Source: Pseudeuparius sepicola (lineage: Eukaryota > Arthropoda > Insecta > Coleoptera > Anthribidae). From it: a DNA stretch of 64,000 nucleotides. Below, one piece after another: positions 10,915 through 21,615 of the stretch; position 1 is the first letter of the stretch, and every line of letters begins with the position of its first letter. The stretch spans positions 148,588,257 to 148,652,256 of the forward strand of contig OY987298.1 in NCBI GenBank assembly GCA_963920635.1, read 5' to 3'. A program made the translations under genes and the position numbers. The notes under the pieces were generated by a model that saw nothing but the letters and a program-made list of their open reading frames with translations, was not told the DNA's origin and made no database searches.

Positions 10915-11458
10915 TTGTTATTTGAAACCCATATTTAAGTCAGGAGACAAAAACAAGGTTATTAATTACAGAGCTATCTGTTCCCAATCTGACCTTCCAA
11001 AGATTTTGGAAGGTCTAGTGTGCAGGAGACTATCATGGGACTTCAAACATGTAATTAATGGCAATTAACTTGATCAGTAATGAAATAGAGTGTCCCGAGC
11101 TGCTCGAATTTATTCCCTTCAATGTTGGTGGTAGAAGGGGGAGAAACGTTAGGACCTTCACTGTTCAATTTCACCCAACCAACTATGGCATGAATGATCT
11201 TATTGTTAGAATTGTAGATGGTGCTAATCAGCTTTGTAATGTGGCAAGTGTTGATCTATTTGATTCCAGTTTAAATAGGTTTAGGTATGTTTTAAAGAGT
11301 ACTTTGTGATTGTAATACCATAACTGTAAATGAACTTGGGATTATATTGAACTTAATGTGATTTGTAAAAGTGTGCATTTCCAGTGTATGTACGGGAGAT
11401 AATAAAGGTTTAAAGGTTTTAAACAATTGTTTTTGCTGTTGCAAATTGGCATTGCCCT
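10915..11458 (+). mobile_element. Non-LTR retrotransposon reverse-transcriptase fragment
   Basis: The plus strand at 10925-11060 encodes a motif like PIFKSGDKNKVINYRAI, the RT domain N-terminal block. The frame at 11058-11309 then reads like the distal end of Jockey-type ORF2, including FHPTNYGMNDLIVRI (family form FHRTNYGxNxPIxRM). The two blocks are adjacent, so the intervening RT palm is deleted. The copy ends in an AATAAAGG signal and the TAAA repeat at 11459-11525. Dead copy, opposite in orientation to the LINE at 9829-10430. Confidence 0.8.
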
Positions 11459-11461
11459 TGA

Positions 11462-11524
<63 letters not shown>

Positions 11525-11525
11525 A
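11459..11525 (+). repeat. (TAAA)n tail of the LINE fragment
   Basis: About sixteen uninterrupted TAAA units directly after the LINE 3' end. Tetrameric terminal repeats are common at LINE 3' ends. Immediately to the right lies the eroded last finger of an A-type exon. Confidence 0.8.
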
Positions 11526-11540
11526 TTATTTTTATAATTT

Positions 11541-11626
11541 GAACTAAACGAACAATTTAATTGTTAAATAACTGCATGTTTGATTTTTTCGTGGTTTATC
11601 ACATCATGTCTCATAAAAATGAACTA
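11541..11626 (-). pseudogene. Severed last finger of the 12991-13753 exon
   Basis: Minus-strand sequence matches the end of the 22840-23674 exon (RHDVIKHEKIKH then stop). It carries a 2-base insertion in the T-run and is separated from the rest of its exon by the element at 11627-12955. Untranslated remnant. Confidence 0.85.
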
Positions 11627-11993
11627 CACTGAAAGAATTACTTTGCTACGGTTAGTAAGAACTCAATTACCGCAGCAAAATATCTGCATTAAATAGGCGC
11701 CAAGTGAGTTACTTTGCTACCACAGCAAAGCACGCTTTGCTAAAGACAACTCAATTGCAGTAAGTAAGCAGATTTGTTGAAAATCACTATGCTGTGATAA
11801 TTCAACCCTTGTATTAAGGCAAGTGAGTCAGCTCACTAACCACAAGTGAGTTGCTTAGCTACCATAGCAAATAATTTGATTGTGGTTATGTAGGTTTTGT
11901 TGCTGTAATTGAATCAGCTCATTAATGACAATTAAGCTGCCCACTAGCCACAAGTGAGTTGCTTAACTACCATAGCAAAAAAATTATTTGTTG

Positions 11994-12475
11994 CCGGCGT
12001 CTTTAAAGGTACGTAAAAATTAATATCTTCAGACTTAATGTCCGCTTGGTAGCACATTATCAGTATATTATACATAATCTGCATCCTGTCAAAAGTGTAA
12101 AACATAGCGCAGCCAGATTTTTTGTTTTTCCTGTATTATTCCCATATCATGTTTTTTTAATAACATGTTGTTCACGCGGCAACCCTACAGGTTCTTCTAC
12201 ACCTAGCCTTACACACCCTACGTGTCCCCAAAAAATATCTTTGAGATTGAGACGGCCAAGTAATAAGAATATATTAGGGATTTATATTGAATGACTCAAC
12301 ATGTTAAGAAAACATGAAATGGGAAAACTACAGGAAAAACAAAAAATCTGGCTGCGCAATGTTTTAAACTTTTGACAGGATGCCAGATTATGTATAACAT
12401 AATGATAATGTGCTACCAAGCGGACATTAAGTATGAAAATATTAATTTTTACGTACCTTCAAAGACGGCAATCTT
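11994..12475. mobile_element. Nested inverted-repeat element
   Basis: Arms beginning near GTCTTTAAAGGTACGT (left) and ending ACGTACCTTCAAAGAC (right) pair for about 110 bp, continuing through GTCCGCTTGGTAGCACATTAT. They enclose about 250 bp without a coding frame. It sits within the larger element and so inserted later or was captured. Exact ends are uncertain by a few bases. Confidence 0.7.
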
Positions 12476-12620
12476 CCCGGAAAACAATGATGCCAGAGCT
12501 GTCTAGGTCTAGACGATCAGTACGATCATCACGGACCAACAACTGCGCGACGACTGCGGCGGGGCCGCCTGGCGGGCTCAGGCTTGCCGCAGCTGGCGCA
12601 AGCGCATTTGGAACTCACCG
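12476..12620. other. GC-rich patch inside the transposon
   Basis: A short stretch with repeated GCG, GGC and GCC runs stands out from the AT-rich surroundings. The reading frames crossing it have no known domain. It may be captured sequence. Confidence 0.4.
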
Positions 12621-12957
12621 TTAATTTTAGCAAAGCAACTCACTTGTTGTAAGTGAGGGCTCGCTAGCCACAAATGAGCAGTTGAATTACCACAGCTGAG
12701 TGCATTGCAGCAGACTGCACTCACCTGTAGTAACAAAACGACTGGCTTCATGTAAGTAAGTGGGCTCACTAAAAGGAATTTCTAGTGCCCAATCCTTTAA
12801 CCGCAAGTAAAAATTTTGCTGTGGTAGCAAAGAAGTTTTAGCAAAACAGGTTTACTTGCCACAGCAATTTTTTTTTTTCCATGACAGCATAATATCTATT
12901 TACCGCAGCAAAAAAATCTTAGCAAAGCAACTCACTTGGCGGAATTCTTTCAGTGTA

Positions 12958-12990
12958 TATGAACATTTTGAGCAACTGAACTTTACGATA
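12958..12990 (-). pseudogene. Start of the last finger, out of frame
   Basis: The two-Cys half of the last finger (FSCSKCSY) lies just right of the transposon and just left of the premature stop of the 12991-13753 exon. It is shifted by a 2-bp deletion (CAGGATTGATATC against CAGGATATTGATATC in the paralogue). Confidence 0.8.
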
Positions 12991-13753
12991 TCAATCCTGA
13001 TGATAATTTGCTCGGTGTACTTTAAATGAATGATGAGATTTGCATTCAAATGGGCACTTTCTGCATTTGTAACGAGTGATTCCTTCATGCACTGAGTTCT
13101 CATGGCGAGTGACATCTGCTTTTCGTGTTGTACTATACGAACATTTTGAGCAACTGAACTTCGCAAGATCAATATCCCGATGAACATTTGCCTGGTGTAG
13201 CTTAAATGAATGATGAGATTTTGATTCAAATGGACACTTTTTACATTTGAAAGGAGCGAATCCCTCATGCATTGTCTTCTCATGGAGGGTGACATGTATT
13301 TTTCGTACTGAACTATATGAACATTTTGAGCAGCTGAACTTTACAACATCAACATCCTGATGAACATTTGCTCGGTGTGCCTTAAGTGAATGATGAGATT
13401 TGCATTCAAATGGACACTTTCTGCATTTGAAAAGAGAGATTCCCTCATGCACTGCCTTCTCATGATTGATGACATGTATTTTTCGTAGTGAACTATATGA
13501 ACATTTTGAGCAACTGAACTTTACAACATCAACAACCTGATGAACATTTGCTCGGTGTGTGTTAAGTGAATGATGAGATTTGCATTCAAATAAGCACTTT
13601 CTGCATTTGAAAATAGAGACCCCCTCATGCACTGCCTTCTCATGACGAGTGACGGTTATTTTTTGTAATGAGGGCTTCTCATGGAGGGCACATGTTGGAT
13701 TGCGTCGATGCTCTGATGTTCCTTGAGTGACGGTGTCAGGGTCAAATCCAAAT
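12991..13753 (-). CDS. A-type zinc-finger exon, 7 fingers, broken 3' end
   Basis: 253 residues in phase 2 from a TTATTTCAG acceptor (AG 13755-13754) with branch point TACTAAT. It opens FGFDPDTVTQGTSEHRRN, then a short linker and seven intact fingers in alternating constant and variable types. The expected eighth finger is lost twice over: a 2-bp deletion creates TGA after HRANYHQD, and the 11627-12955 transposon splits the finger itself. The best paralogue is 22840-23674, which keeps eight fingers. A truncated product is possible; the deletion may have followed relaxation caused by the insertion. Confidence 0.83.
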
Positions 13754-14700
13754 CTGAAATAATGCAAATTAGTAATCAAAAATAAAAGCACACTTAAAAA
13801 TGAATAAACTGCTATGCAAAATAATAACAAGTCTAAATTACTAAGTAGGTAACTAGGATAAGAAATAAAAACTCACATAGGAAGTATTATTTGTTTATTC
13901 ATGTTTAAAACTTCTGTCAATGAAATCGCTACTTCCAAATCATTTTTTTATTCATTACAACAGTGTCTGTCATAAATTTTGCACAGAAATGGGAATTTCT
14001 TTTATTTTTAATATTTCAGAAAATTGCATTCTGATAAAATATGAAAGTGCCTCAAGAATAATGTTAAAAAACACTATTATACAAGTTGGATACTGCAGAG
14101 GTGAATTATTATAGAATGACATAACAATTTACCGGCAGAGATGAATTTTCCTTACTTAGAAATTAGAAATTCAATTATTCTCATTTTTTGTATCCATTTA
14201 AAAATTAATTACATAACACAATTTTTTCAACAAGCTTTCATTAAACATGAATTATCTCTAGATGACGTTGCAATCAAAAGAAAATTTCAGGACAGCATCT
14301 TTGCCTAGAAGAAAATATTGAAAATGCAATGGTTTTTAAGATATCACACTTTCAGAAGTAATCTTAACTTGCTGAATAAAACGATTTTTATATAAATAAA
14401 GCATACATTTTAAATGTTAACTTCAAGAGATTATAAAAAACAGTGTTTGGAATATGAAAAATATATATAATTACCAATTTCTTAGTTTGTATATTAAATC
14501 AATTTCAAACAACCCAAATAAATTTAATCAATGAAATACAATAGTTAAAATAGGTCTAGTTTGCTCTATAAGCTCTAACAGTAAATAAACTATTGAACAC
14601 AAAGAAAATAGCTTATAATGTATTTTCCTCTCAAAAGAAAATCGTGTTTGTGTATTTTAATATAAAAATAGGTGTTTCTCTATACTAGGTGTCTCAAGTT
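13754..14700. other. A-type conserved intron/intergenic block
   Basis: Close paralogue of 23675-24630. No intact exon. It ends where pogo/Tigger-derived sequence begins. Confidence 0.6.
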
Positions 14701-15420
14701 GTCACGTTTTGTGCCATTTGTCAGGGAATCATGCAGAATTTTAAAATAACATAAATATATAATTTTTTTAATTGAAAGGTTTGTGACATTTATTGAAAGT
14801 GAAAATCCATTTGAGGACTCGGAAAAAAGCATAAATTTAGTCAGTGCAGTAATATGGATTAGTACAGCATGGAAAAATGTGTCACCAACCACGATCAAAA
14901 ATTGTTTTGCCAAAGCTGGATTCCTAGATATACAGCAAGCCGATTCCACTTTTGACGAAGAAGATGAGGTTCCTCTCACGCAGGTCTTTCCCATGATTAA
15001 CAATAAAATGATTAGTTTGAGGGAATTTGCTTCTATCGATAGAGATATCTTCATAGAAAGTCCTGAAATCAGTGTACCAGAAATTATTGCTGAGTTACGG
15101 GAAAATGACGAAGGCTTTGAGAGTGAAATTGAAGAATCAGAAAATCCCAAGGAAAATCCAAAGACCGCTCTCAAATATGACAGAAGTTTGTGATAAATTA
15201 CAAGATATACAAATTTTTTTCATATGTAATAACAGTGAATTAGCAATAGATGTTGCCTAAGTTTTGTTAAAAAGTGAATCTGAAATGTTAAAAAACATAC
15301 TGAAAAATCCATTGACACATATTTTAACAAAAATTGATTTGTTTGCATTTTAACATTTTTACGTAATCGCATATGTTATGATTGTAATATTAATAATTGT
15401 TAAGCCCCACTTGCAGAATT
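14700..15420 (+). mobile_element. pogo/Tigger-like transposase C-terminal fragment
   Basis: The frame at 14783-15193 (136 codons) resembles the C-terminal part of the DDE/CENP-B-type transposase of Tigger elements. It contains VIWISTAWKNVSPTTIKNCF followed by a Phe (family: W..V...TI.NCFRKAGF) and then an acidic tail. The DNA-binding and catalytic parts are absent, so it is inactive. The corresponding position of the duplicated block near 24650 instead carries sequence resembling a Tigger terminal region (CTACAGCGGTCAC). Confidence 0.72.
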
Positions 15421-15427
15421 ATATTAA

Positions 15428-15693
15428 GAGGGGGTTGCCGACAGCGAAAGTGACGTTAGATTTCGTATTTTTTTAGTTGTATAGCATCAAATCTAATAAC
15501 ATTTTACCTGGCAAAAATTTAGTGCAAACATCTCTGTCTTCATTTTAATCATAAGATTAAGAGAGCATATTCAGTGGAATTATTATTTTTCCCAAGGTTT
15601 TCATAACCTATAAAACAAAACACTGCTTGTGAGGTCTTATGATTAAAATGAAGACAGAGATGTTTGTACTACATTTTTACCAGGTAAAATGTT
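15428..15693. mobile_element. Truncated copy of the TTAA MITE
   Basis: It begins after TTAA (15424-15427) with GAGGGGGTTGCCGACAGC and follows 740-1078 until GGTAAAATGTT, where it is cut and abuts decayed zinc-finger sequence. One terminus is missing. Confidence 0.8.
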
Positions 15694-16070
15694 TCGCAAA
15701 TGATCTATATGAACATTTTGAGCAGCTGAACTACACAATATCAACATCCTGATAAACACTTGCTCTTTTTGCATTTGGAAATAGAGAACCCCTCATTCAT
15801 GCACAGCCTTCTCTTGACAAGTGACATTTGTTTTTCGCTTTGCACTATAATACCATTTTGAGCAACGGAACTTTGCAACATCAACATCCTTATGGATATT
15901 TGCTCCTTGTGACAGAAGCGAAAACTAAGATTTGTATTTAAATTGACAATTTTTGAATTTGTAACGAGTGATTCCTTCATGCACTGCCTTCTCATGCTGA
16001 GTGACATCTATTTTTCGCGTTGTACTATGTGATCATTTTGAGCAAAACTCCCCATCCCAATATCCTTGCA
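15694..16070 (-). pseudogene. A-type zinc-finger relic
   Basis: Minus-strand remnants of about four A-type fingers (HEGITRYK, VAKFRCSK, KRKTNVT). They contain several frameshifts, lost Cys residues and stops, and no acceptor. The duplicated block at 25150 lacks this relic, so it was deleted there or arrived later. Confidence 0.75.
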
Positions 16071-16289
16071 AAGAAGAGAATTTTTAGTGCCACAAAAAGC
16101 GACTGAGGCAATAACTTGAATTTTGTTGAAGCAAGTTCATAAGCAAGTTTAGAAAAACCAACCGTTTTCACGATATTCCCATTTTCAGAAGTGATCAAGG
16201 TTATTGCATTTGTTATTCATGCCCTGCCTTCTCATAGATGGTCACATTATCTTATAATTATAATTTGAACTAAATGAACAATTTAATTG
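16071..16289. other. Flank shared with 25150-25370
   Basis: The sequence from TTTTTAGTGCCACAAAAA onward matches the block left of the 25371 exon, and this is the left side of the well-preserved part of the segmental duplication. At 16250-16290 it contains the stop region of the finger exon. Confidence 0.6.
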
Positions 16290-17100
16290 TTAACTAACTG
16301 CATGCTTGATTTTTTCATGCTTTATCACATCATGTCTCTTAAATGAACTATATGAACATTTTGAACAAGTAAACTTTACAATATCAACATCCTGATGAAC
16401 ATTTGCTCGGTGTGCCTTAAGTGAATGATGAGATTTGCATTCAAATGGGCACTTTCTGCATTTGTGAAGAGTGATTCCTTCATGCACTGCGTTCTCATGG
16501 CGAGTGACATCTATTTTTCGTGTTGTACTATATGAACATTTTGAGCAACTGAACTTTGGAATATCAACATCCTGATGAATATTTGCTTGGTGTACCTTAA
16601 GTGAATGATGAGATTTGGATTCAAAAGGACACTTTTTGCATTTGTAAAGAGAGACCCCCTCATGCACTGTCTTCTCGTGAAGGCTCAATTTATGTTTTTC
16701 ACTTGAACTATATGGACATTTTGAGCAGCTGAACTTTACAATATCAACATCCTGATGAACATTTTCTCGGTGTGTTTTAAGTGAATAATGAGATTTGAAT
16801 TCAAATGGACACTTTCTGCATTTGAAAAGAGAGATTCCCTCATGCACTGCCTTCTCATGATTGGTGACATTTAATTTTCGCAATGCACTGTATGAACATT
16901 TTGAGCAGCTGAATTTTATAATATGAACATCCTGATGAACATTTGCTTGGTGTACCTTAAGTGATTTATGAGATTTGCATTCAAATAAGCACTTTCTGCA
17001 TTTGAAAATATAAATCCCCTCACGCATTAACTTTTCATGATCAGTGACAGTTATGTTTTGCTTCTCAGGGATGCCAAGATTATTTCCTCTCACAAATGAA
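16290..17100 (-). CDS. A-type zinc-finger exon, 8 fingers, replaced acceptor
   Basis: 269 residues in phase 2 (AG 17102-17101). It lacks the acidic FEFD leader and starts directly at SFVRGNNLGIPE. The usual acceptor region TTATTTCA is followed by TTTGCAG and then TTCATTTGTGAGAGG. That sequence corresponds to the middle of the YSSFVRGK segment in sister copies. A deletion therefore removed the normal AG and leader, and a coding CAG took over as acceptor in the same phase. Eight fingers follow, all with intact ligands. It is close to 25371-26175, which carries the same deletion. Confidence 0.88.
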
Positions 17101-18290
17101 CTGCAAATGAAATAATGCAAATTAGTAATCAAAAATAAAAGCACACTTAAAACGGTAAACCGCTATGTGAAAGAATAACAAGTCTAAATTACTAGGTAGG
17201 TATTAGGATAAGAAATAAACATAGGAAGTATTTTCACTGAAATGTGAATTTCTTTTTTTAAATTGCATTCTGGATAAACATCTCTGTCTCGTTCCCAATT
17301 CAAAATGTGCTTATCAAAATATAAATACATAATTATTTTTTCTTGTACAGTATGAAAATATGAAAGTGGCTCAAGGTTAAAGTATTTTTCGAAACATTAA
17401 AATGTTAATAATAAAAGTTGTTTCGAATTGAGGGAAAGTGTCAAAAATGTGGTTTCAACATTTTGTCTGTCCCTCTAAGTATAACAGAAAACTGTATACT
17501 GCAGGGGCGATTTATTATAGGATAACATAGGCATTTACTAGCAAAGATGAAATTCCCTTAATTTGCAATTAGAATTATAACGTTTCGTATCCATTTAAAA
17601 ATTAATAAACTAACACCATTTTTTCAACAAATTTTAATTAACCATGAATTATGTCTTTAATGGCATTGCGGTCAAATGAAAATTCTCATCGACAGGATCT
17701 TTCCCTATAAACAAATATTTAAAATGCAATGGGTTTTCAAGATATTACACTTTTCATAAATAATATGAACTTGTTAAATACAAAAAATTTTTATTTTAAA
17801 ATATAAATGTTAGGTGCAAAAGAAAAAAAGAACAGAATATTAAAAAAATATATCATTACCAATGTGTTATTTGTATATTAAATAAATTTCAAACAAACCA
17901 AATAAATATGATTAATTAAATATAATGGTTAAATAGGTCTAGTTTGCTACTCTATAATCTCTAATAGTAAATAAACTACTGAACACTTTTCTAAAAGAAA
18001 ATCTACTTATAATGTATTTTATTTATATTTTCACATTTTTGTTAATTTGAGAAGTTTTTATGGCATTGCGCAATTCTTCTTTAACGTCACCTCTAGTTGT
18101 CAAAAATTATTACGCTTTTTGTTTGTTAGGTTTTTTATAGGGAGTAAAATAAGCCAGAAAATCATCTTATTAAAGTAAAAAACTTTCACAAACTGAGCAC
18201 CCGGTTGTATAATAAAATCATGCTTTGTGCAGTTTAATATAAAAATAGATATTTTTCTATATTTTTCATTTATGTTGACCTTGATGGTGA
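17101..18290. other. A-type conserved intron/intergenic block
   Basis: Nearly identical to 26176-27420. It includes a block specific to this pair (around TTAACGTCACCTCTAG and GAGCACCCGGTTGTATAA). No coding exon recognised. Confidence 0.6.
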
Positions 18291-18513
18291 AACAACATTG
18301 TGTCTCAAATTTCCATGTTTTGTCCCTTTTGTCAAATGAACCATGTGAACATTTTAATCAGCCGAACTTTACAACATAAACAACATCCTTATGGATATTT
18401 GTTTGGTGTACCTTAAGGAAATAATGATATTTGCATGCAAATGGGCACTTTATGCATAGAAAAGAGAGATTCCCCACGAGTGGTCACATACCTTTAAGGT
18501 TTAAACTAAATTA
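18291..18513 (-). pseudogene. Vestigial fingers after the 18514 stop
   Basis: Eroded A-type finger sequence, shared with 27400-27614 and 40060-40293, lies beyond the stop. An ancestral exon probably extended further and was shortened before these copies separated. Confidence 0.65.
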
Positions 18514-19303
18514 TCATTTTGAGCATTTCAATGGTAAAGCAACTGCACGTTTTATTTTTTCGTGTCTTATTACGCTACGTTTCTCAAATGAACTAAATGA
18601 ACATTTTGAGCAGCTGAACTTCACAACATCAACATCCTGATGAACATTTGCCCGGTGTACCTTAAGTGAATGATGATATTTGCTTTCAAATAGACACATT
18701 CTGCATTTGAAAAGAGAGATTCCCTCATGCACTGCCTTCTCATGATTGGTGACGCTGAATTTTCGTGATGCACTATATGAACATTTTGAGCAGCTGAACT
18801 TTAGAATATCAACATCCCGATGAACATTTGTTCGGTGTACCTTAAGCAAATGACGAGATTTGGATTCAAATGGACACTTTCTGCATTTGAAAAGAGCATG
18901 CACTGCCTTCTTATGGCAGATGACATTTCCTTTTTGGGTTGAACTATATGAACATTTTGGGCAGCGAAATTTGCATTTTTTGACATTATTGAATTGGTGC
19001 ATTGCATTGAAAAGAGAGATTCCCTCATGCACTGCCTTCTCATGATTGCCTTTGTCAATATTGAATTTGTGCACATTTATAGGTATATGACCACCATGTA
19101 CTTCATTCCCGTGATCCACTAACTTTCCTCTTACGAAAGAACTGTATGAGCACATCGAGCACTTGAACTTGACAATATCAGTGTCTTGATATGCACCCTC
19201 ATGTCCTGCCATCATCTGCCCACTGAATGAACGACTGGAACTCGTTGGATTGCTTGGATACTCTGATGTTCCTTCGGTGATGGTGTCAAAATCAAACTCC
19301 AAA
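18514..19303 (-). CDS. A-type zinc-finger exon, 5-6 fingers
   Basis: 262 residues in phase 2 from a TTATTTCAG acceptor (AG 19305-19304). It opens LEFDFDTITEGTSE and is followed by a Ser-rich stretch. The first finger is intact (CSMCSYSSFVRGK), then a long spacer with a degenerate HEKAVH remnant, then five further fingers. The last reads HEKIKR where the sister 27615-28407 has HEKIKH, so the final zinc ligand is lost here. The C-terminus ALPLKCSK lacks the sister's last Cys. It is otherwise nearly identical to that sister. Confidence 0.88.
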
Positions 19304-19889
19304 CTGAAATAACGTAAATTAATAATCAAAAATAAAACTAGACTTAAACACCTAAAAATTGCTATGGAGATAAAAACAAGTGGAAATTTCAATAAAACTA
19401 TCATAAGAAGTGTTATTCTTTTATTAGTTTTTAAAGCCTCAAAAATATATTCAGTAGAATCTACTAATATAGGTACTTTAAATTTATAGGATAATTTTCT
19501 GTAGGTAGTACGACGAATAAAAGTTACTCAGGGTAAGAAATATTTTCCAAAATACAAAGTAGGCCTACAATCATTAACTTTAGTCATCATGCGCACTTTT
19601 CCATTTTGAGGAAGTTTTCTTAATTCAGTTTTGTCATACTATTTACAGAAAACCATTTATTTAAAAAAAGACAATAAAATTAAAAAAAAACAAGGGATAG
19701 GCTTTTAAATTTTGTACACCTAAGTAACTTACCACGCTGAACAAATTTTCTTTATAACTTTTCTCACTACCTCTACAAATATGGGTAGTTTACTCTTATG
19801 CTACTCTGGTCACCCAGTATAAGTAGTGTTAACTTTTTCAATGTCCATTACATTACGGATGGTATGATGTCGTCTGTTGTTTAATTATA
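19304..19889. other. Intron/intergenic sequence
   Basis: The first 150 bases match 28408-28560; the rest is unrelated AT-rich sequence. No gene seen. Confidence 0.45.
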
Positions 19890-20260
19890 CCCATAGATAT
19901 TCCCTTTGAATGAGCACTTGTCACAATTATTATATTTAAAAATTTGTTTGCATTTGAACTATATAATAGAAGTGTAACCATAAACTAGGTGAGCTTGGTG
20001 CTCTTTTTAGCTTTGAACGAGCACTTTTCACAACTATACTTATGAATTCATTCATTATTGTATAGTAATAAATATAATCACGTCCGTTACGCGATGAACC
20101 CTAGCTTGGTGCATTTTGCGTGCTCTTATCTTTAGTGTTGAACACTTCTCACAATTATAATTGTGCATTGTCATCTGTATTGTTTTATGTTTGCTTCTTT
20201 GTAAGAGGTTAACTCGCATTTGGGACACAATATTTTAGTAGCGTCACCGTGAAGAAACAT
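19890..20260 (-). pseudogene. B-type zinc-finger relic
   Basis: Minus-strand B-type landmarks survive (plus-strand GAGCACTTTTCACAACTATACTT and AGCTTGGTG encode CEKCS and HQAK segments), with many frame breaks. It is homologous to 31205-31400. No acceptor or open frame. Confidence 0.7.
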
Positions 20261-20942
20261 ATAAAGAATATTCTTTATTTGTCCAGAAATAAATTTTACA
20301 CAAGCCAACAAATAGTGACAAGTTAGATGTTCAAATAAAAAATGATTTAAAACTTATATACTACATCATAAAGATATCAAAAACAACATACTACACATAT
20401 ACACATTGGTAAAATGTGAGATATTCATCCCTACTATAAAAAATGCAATCAGTCAGGAACTTTACCTAGTTACACCAATGTAATATTTTAGAGGGCACTA
20501 AAGGAAGTCAGCTTTAAAAAGCGGGCTCCTTTCCATGTGCATAAGTGCAAATTCGATTGTGGTTACTGCTACTGTTTAAGATATGGCGTGGTAACCAGAT
20601 CAACTGTAGAATCCAACGGGCGACTACTGATACCGTGTTGCCGAATTGTGCATGTTTTTCCCCGTGATACAAATCAAGTTGGCAGTTTTTAAAGAATTTC
20701 CACAAAGTACGGAAACAACTCAACCTTTTAATGGTCACAGTTTACCCTCATTTCATACACTTACCAGTCTGACAAGGCAGGTTGCTTAAGTTCTATATAT
20801 TAAGAAAATAATCTGCCCTATCGACGGCAGTCGGTTCAACGAAAGTGAATCGTAACGCACCAGCCGTCGGCTTTGAAAGAATGAAGGGATTCTGCACATA
20901 TGCACCATTTATTATTAAGGTGAACAAAATTCAATATACATA
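20261..20942. other. B-type downstream flank
   Basis: It shares ACAAGCCAACA...TGACAAGTTAGATG and the GTCGGCTTTGAAAGAATG landmarks with 31490-31600, 7560-7700 and 41330-41400. The 74-codon frame at 20514-20738 is not conserved in the paralogues. Confidence 0.5.
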
Positions 20943-21301
20943 CAGGGTGATTCACCTAAAAATCCCCGGAACAAGATTTATGCTAGCTGTGTATCCATCA
21001 ACCGTCGCAGCCTACTAGCCTCGTGCAACCAGGAGTTAAGACGTCGTTTCGAGATGTACATTGCAGAAAATGGTAATATTTTCGAAAATCTGTTATAAAT
21101 ATCTTCAAATTAATTGTTTTTTTTTTATATTTTTCGTTAGTGTGATTATTTAAAAAGGCTGTGTTACATGGTGAATTTGCTTAATTTTATGCCTTAATCA
21201 AAGCCTTTCGTAAGCTCTATCTGCAGCTTTTTTCAGAAATGAAATATCTCTTTCCCTCGCCGAGATATTAAGCCGGGGGGAGTCTTAGGTGAATCACCCT
21301 G
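20943..21301. mobile_element. TIR MITE with TA target duplication
   Basis: The termini CAGGGTGATTCACCTAA and TTAGGTGAATCACCCTG are flanked by TA (20941-20942, 21302-21303). The paralogous flank at about 7710 reads GATATACGTATATGTTAC, the uninterrupted TA site. There is no open frame. A similar end, CAGGGTGATTC, occurs alone at 46924. Confidence 0.88.
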
Positions 21302-21615
21302 TATGTGTTACCTGCCTCATGCTGAGCAGCCTTTTATTGTCATATGCTTTGTTCTCTGTGGTGAAAGGGTCAACTGAGTTCTGGTATTATGCTCACAAAT
21401 GTCCTTGTACCATGTGAAACTTCCAATATTTAGGCTTATTCATAGTAAATGAGATATCCATATAACATTCTACTCATTTAATTTCTTTATTTTTACGCCT
21501 TCTACCAAAAAAAAAATAAGCAGCAATCTGCAACCTTTTAATGCATACAGAGAGTAAGATTGTTTTTCAATAACTGGGCTCTTAAATAGCCAGTTGCTCG
21601 ATTTTATGTCTACCA
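21302..21615 (-). other. B-type 3' UTR with poly(A) signal
   Basis: Conserved B downstream flank. On the minus strand an AATAAA at 21491-21486 matches the ones at 31749-31744 and 41622-41617. Confidence 0.6.

Larger units (their letters stand above)
11627..12955. mobile_element. TIR element inserted in an A-type finger exon
   Basis: The termini are CACTGAAAGAATT and AATTCTTTCAGTG. TA at 11625-11626 and 12956-12957 is the target duplication. The uninterrupted paralogue at about 22895 reads GAACTATATGAAC, which fixes both junctions. Subterminal repeats (CAAGTGAGTT, ACCGCAGCAAA) recur inside. I found no transposase frame. It is a non-autonomous element that broke the last finger. A second inverted-repeat element (about 11994-12475) is nested inside. 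Confidence 0.88.

Noticed and set aside
12900..13295. 131-codon minus-strand frame as a separate protein
   Set aside because: It is the alternate frame of the 12991-13753 finger exon; only its last part is the displaced final finger.
15741..16007. 88-codon frame as a gene
   Set aside because: It is a shadow frame of a heavily mutated A-type finger relic.
20514..20738. Small minus-strand ORFs in the B downstream flanks (7534-7725, 20514-20738, 41202-41456) as genes
   Set aside because: They are homologous sequences but the reading frame is not kept between copies; they sit in the 3' UTR.
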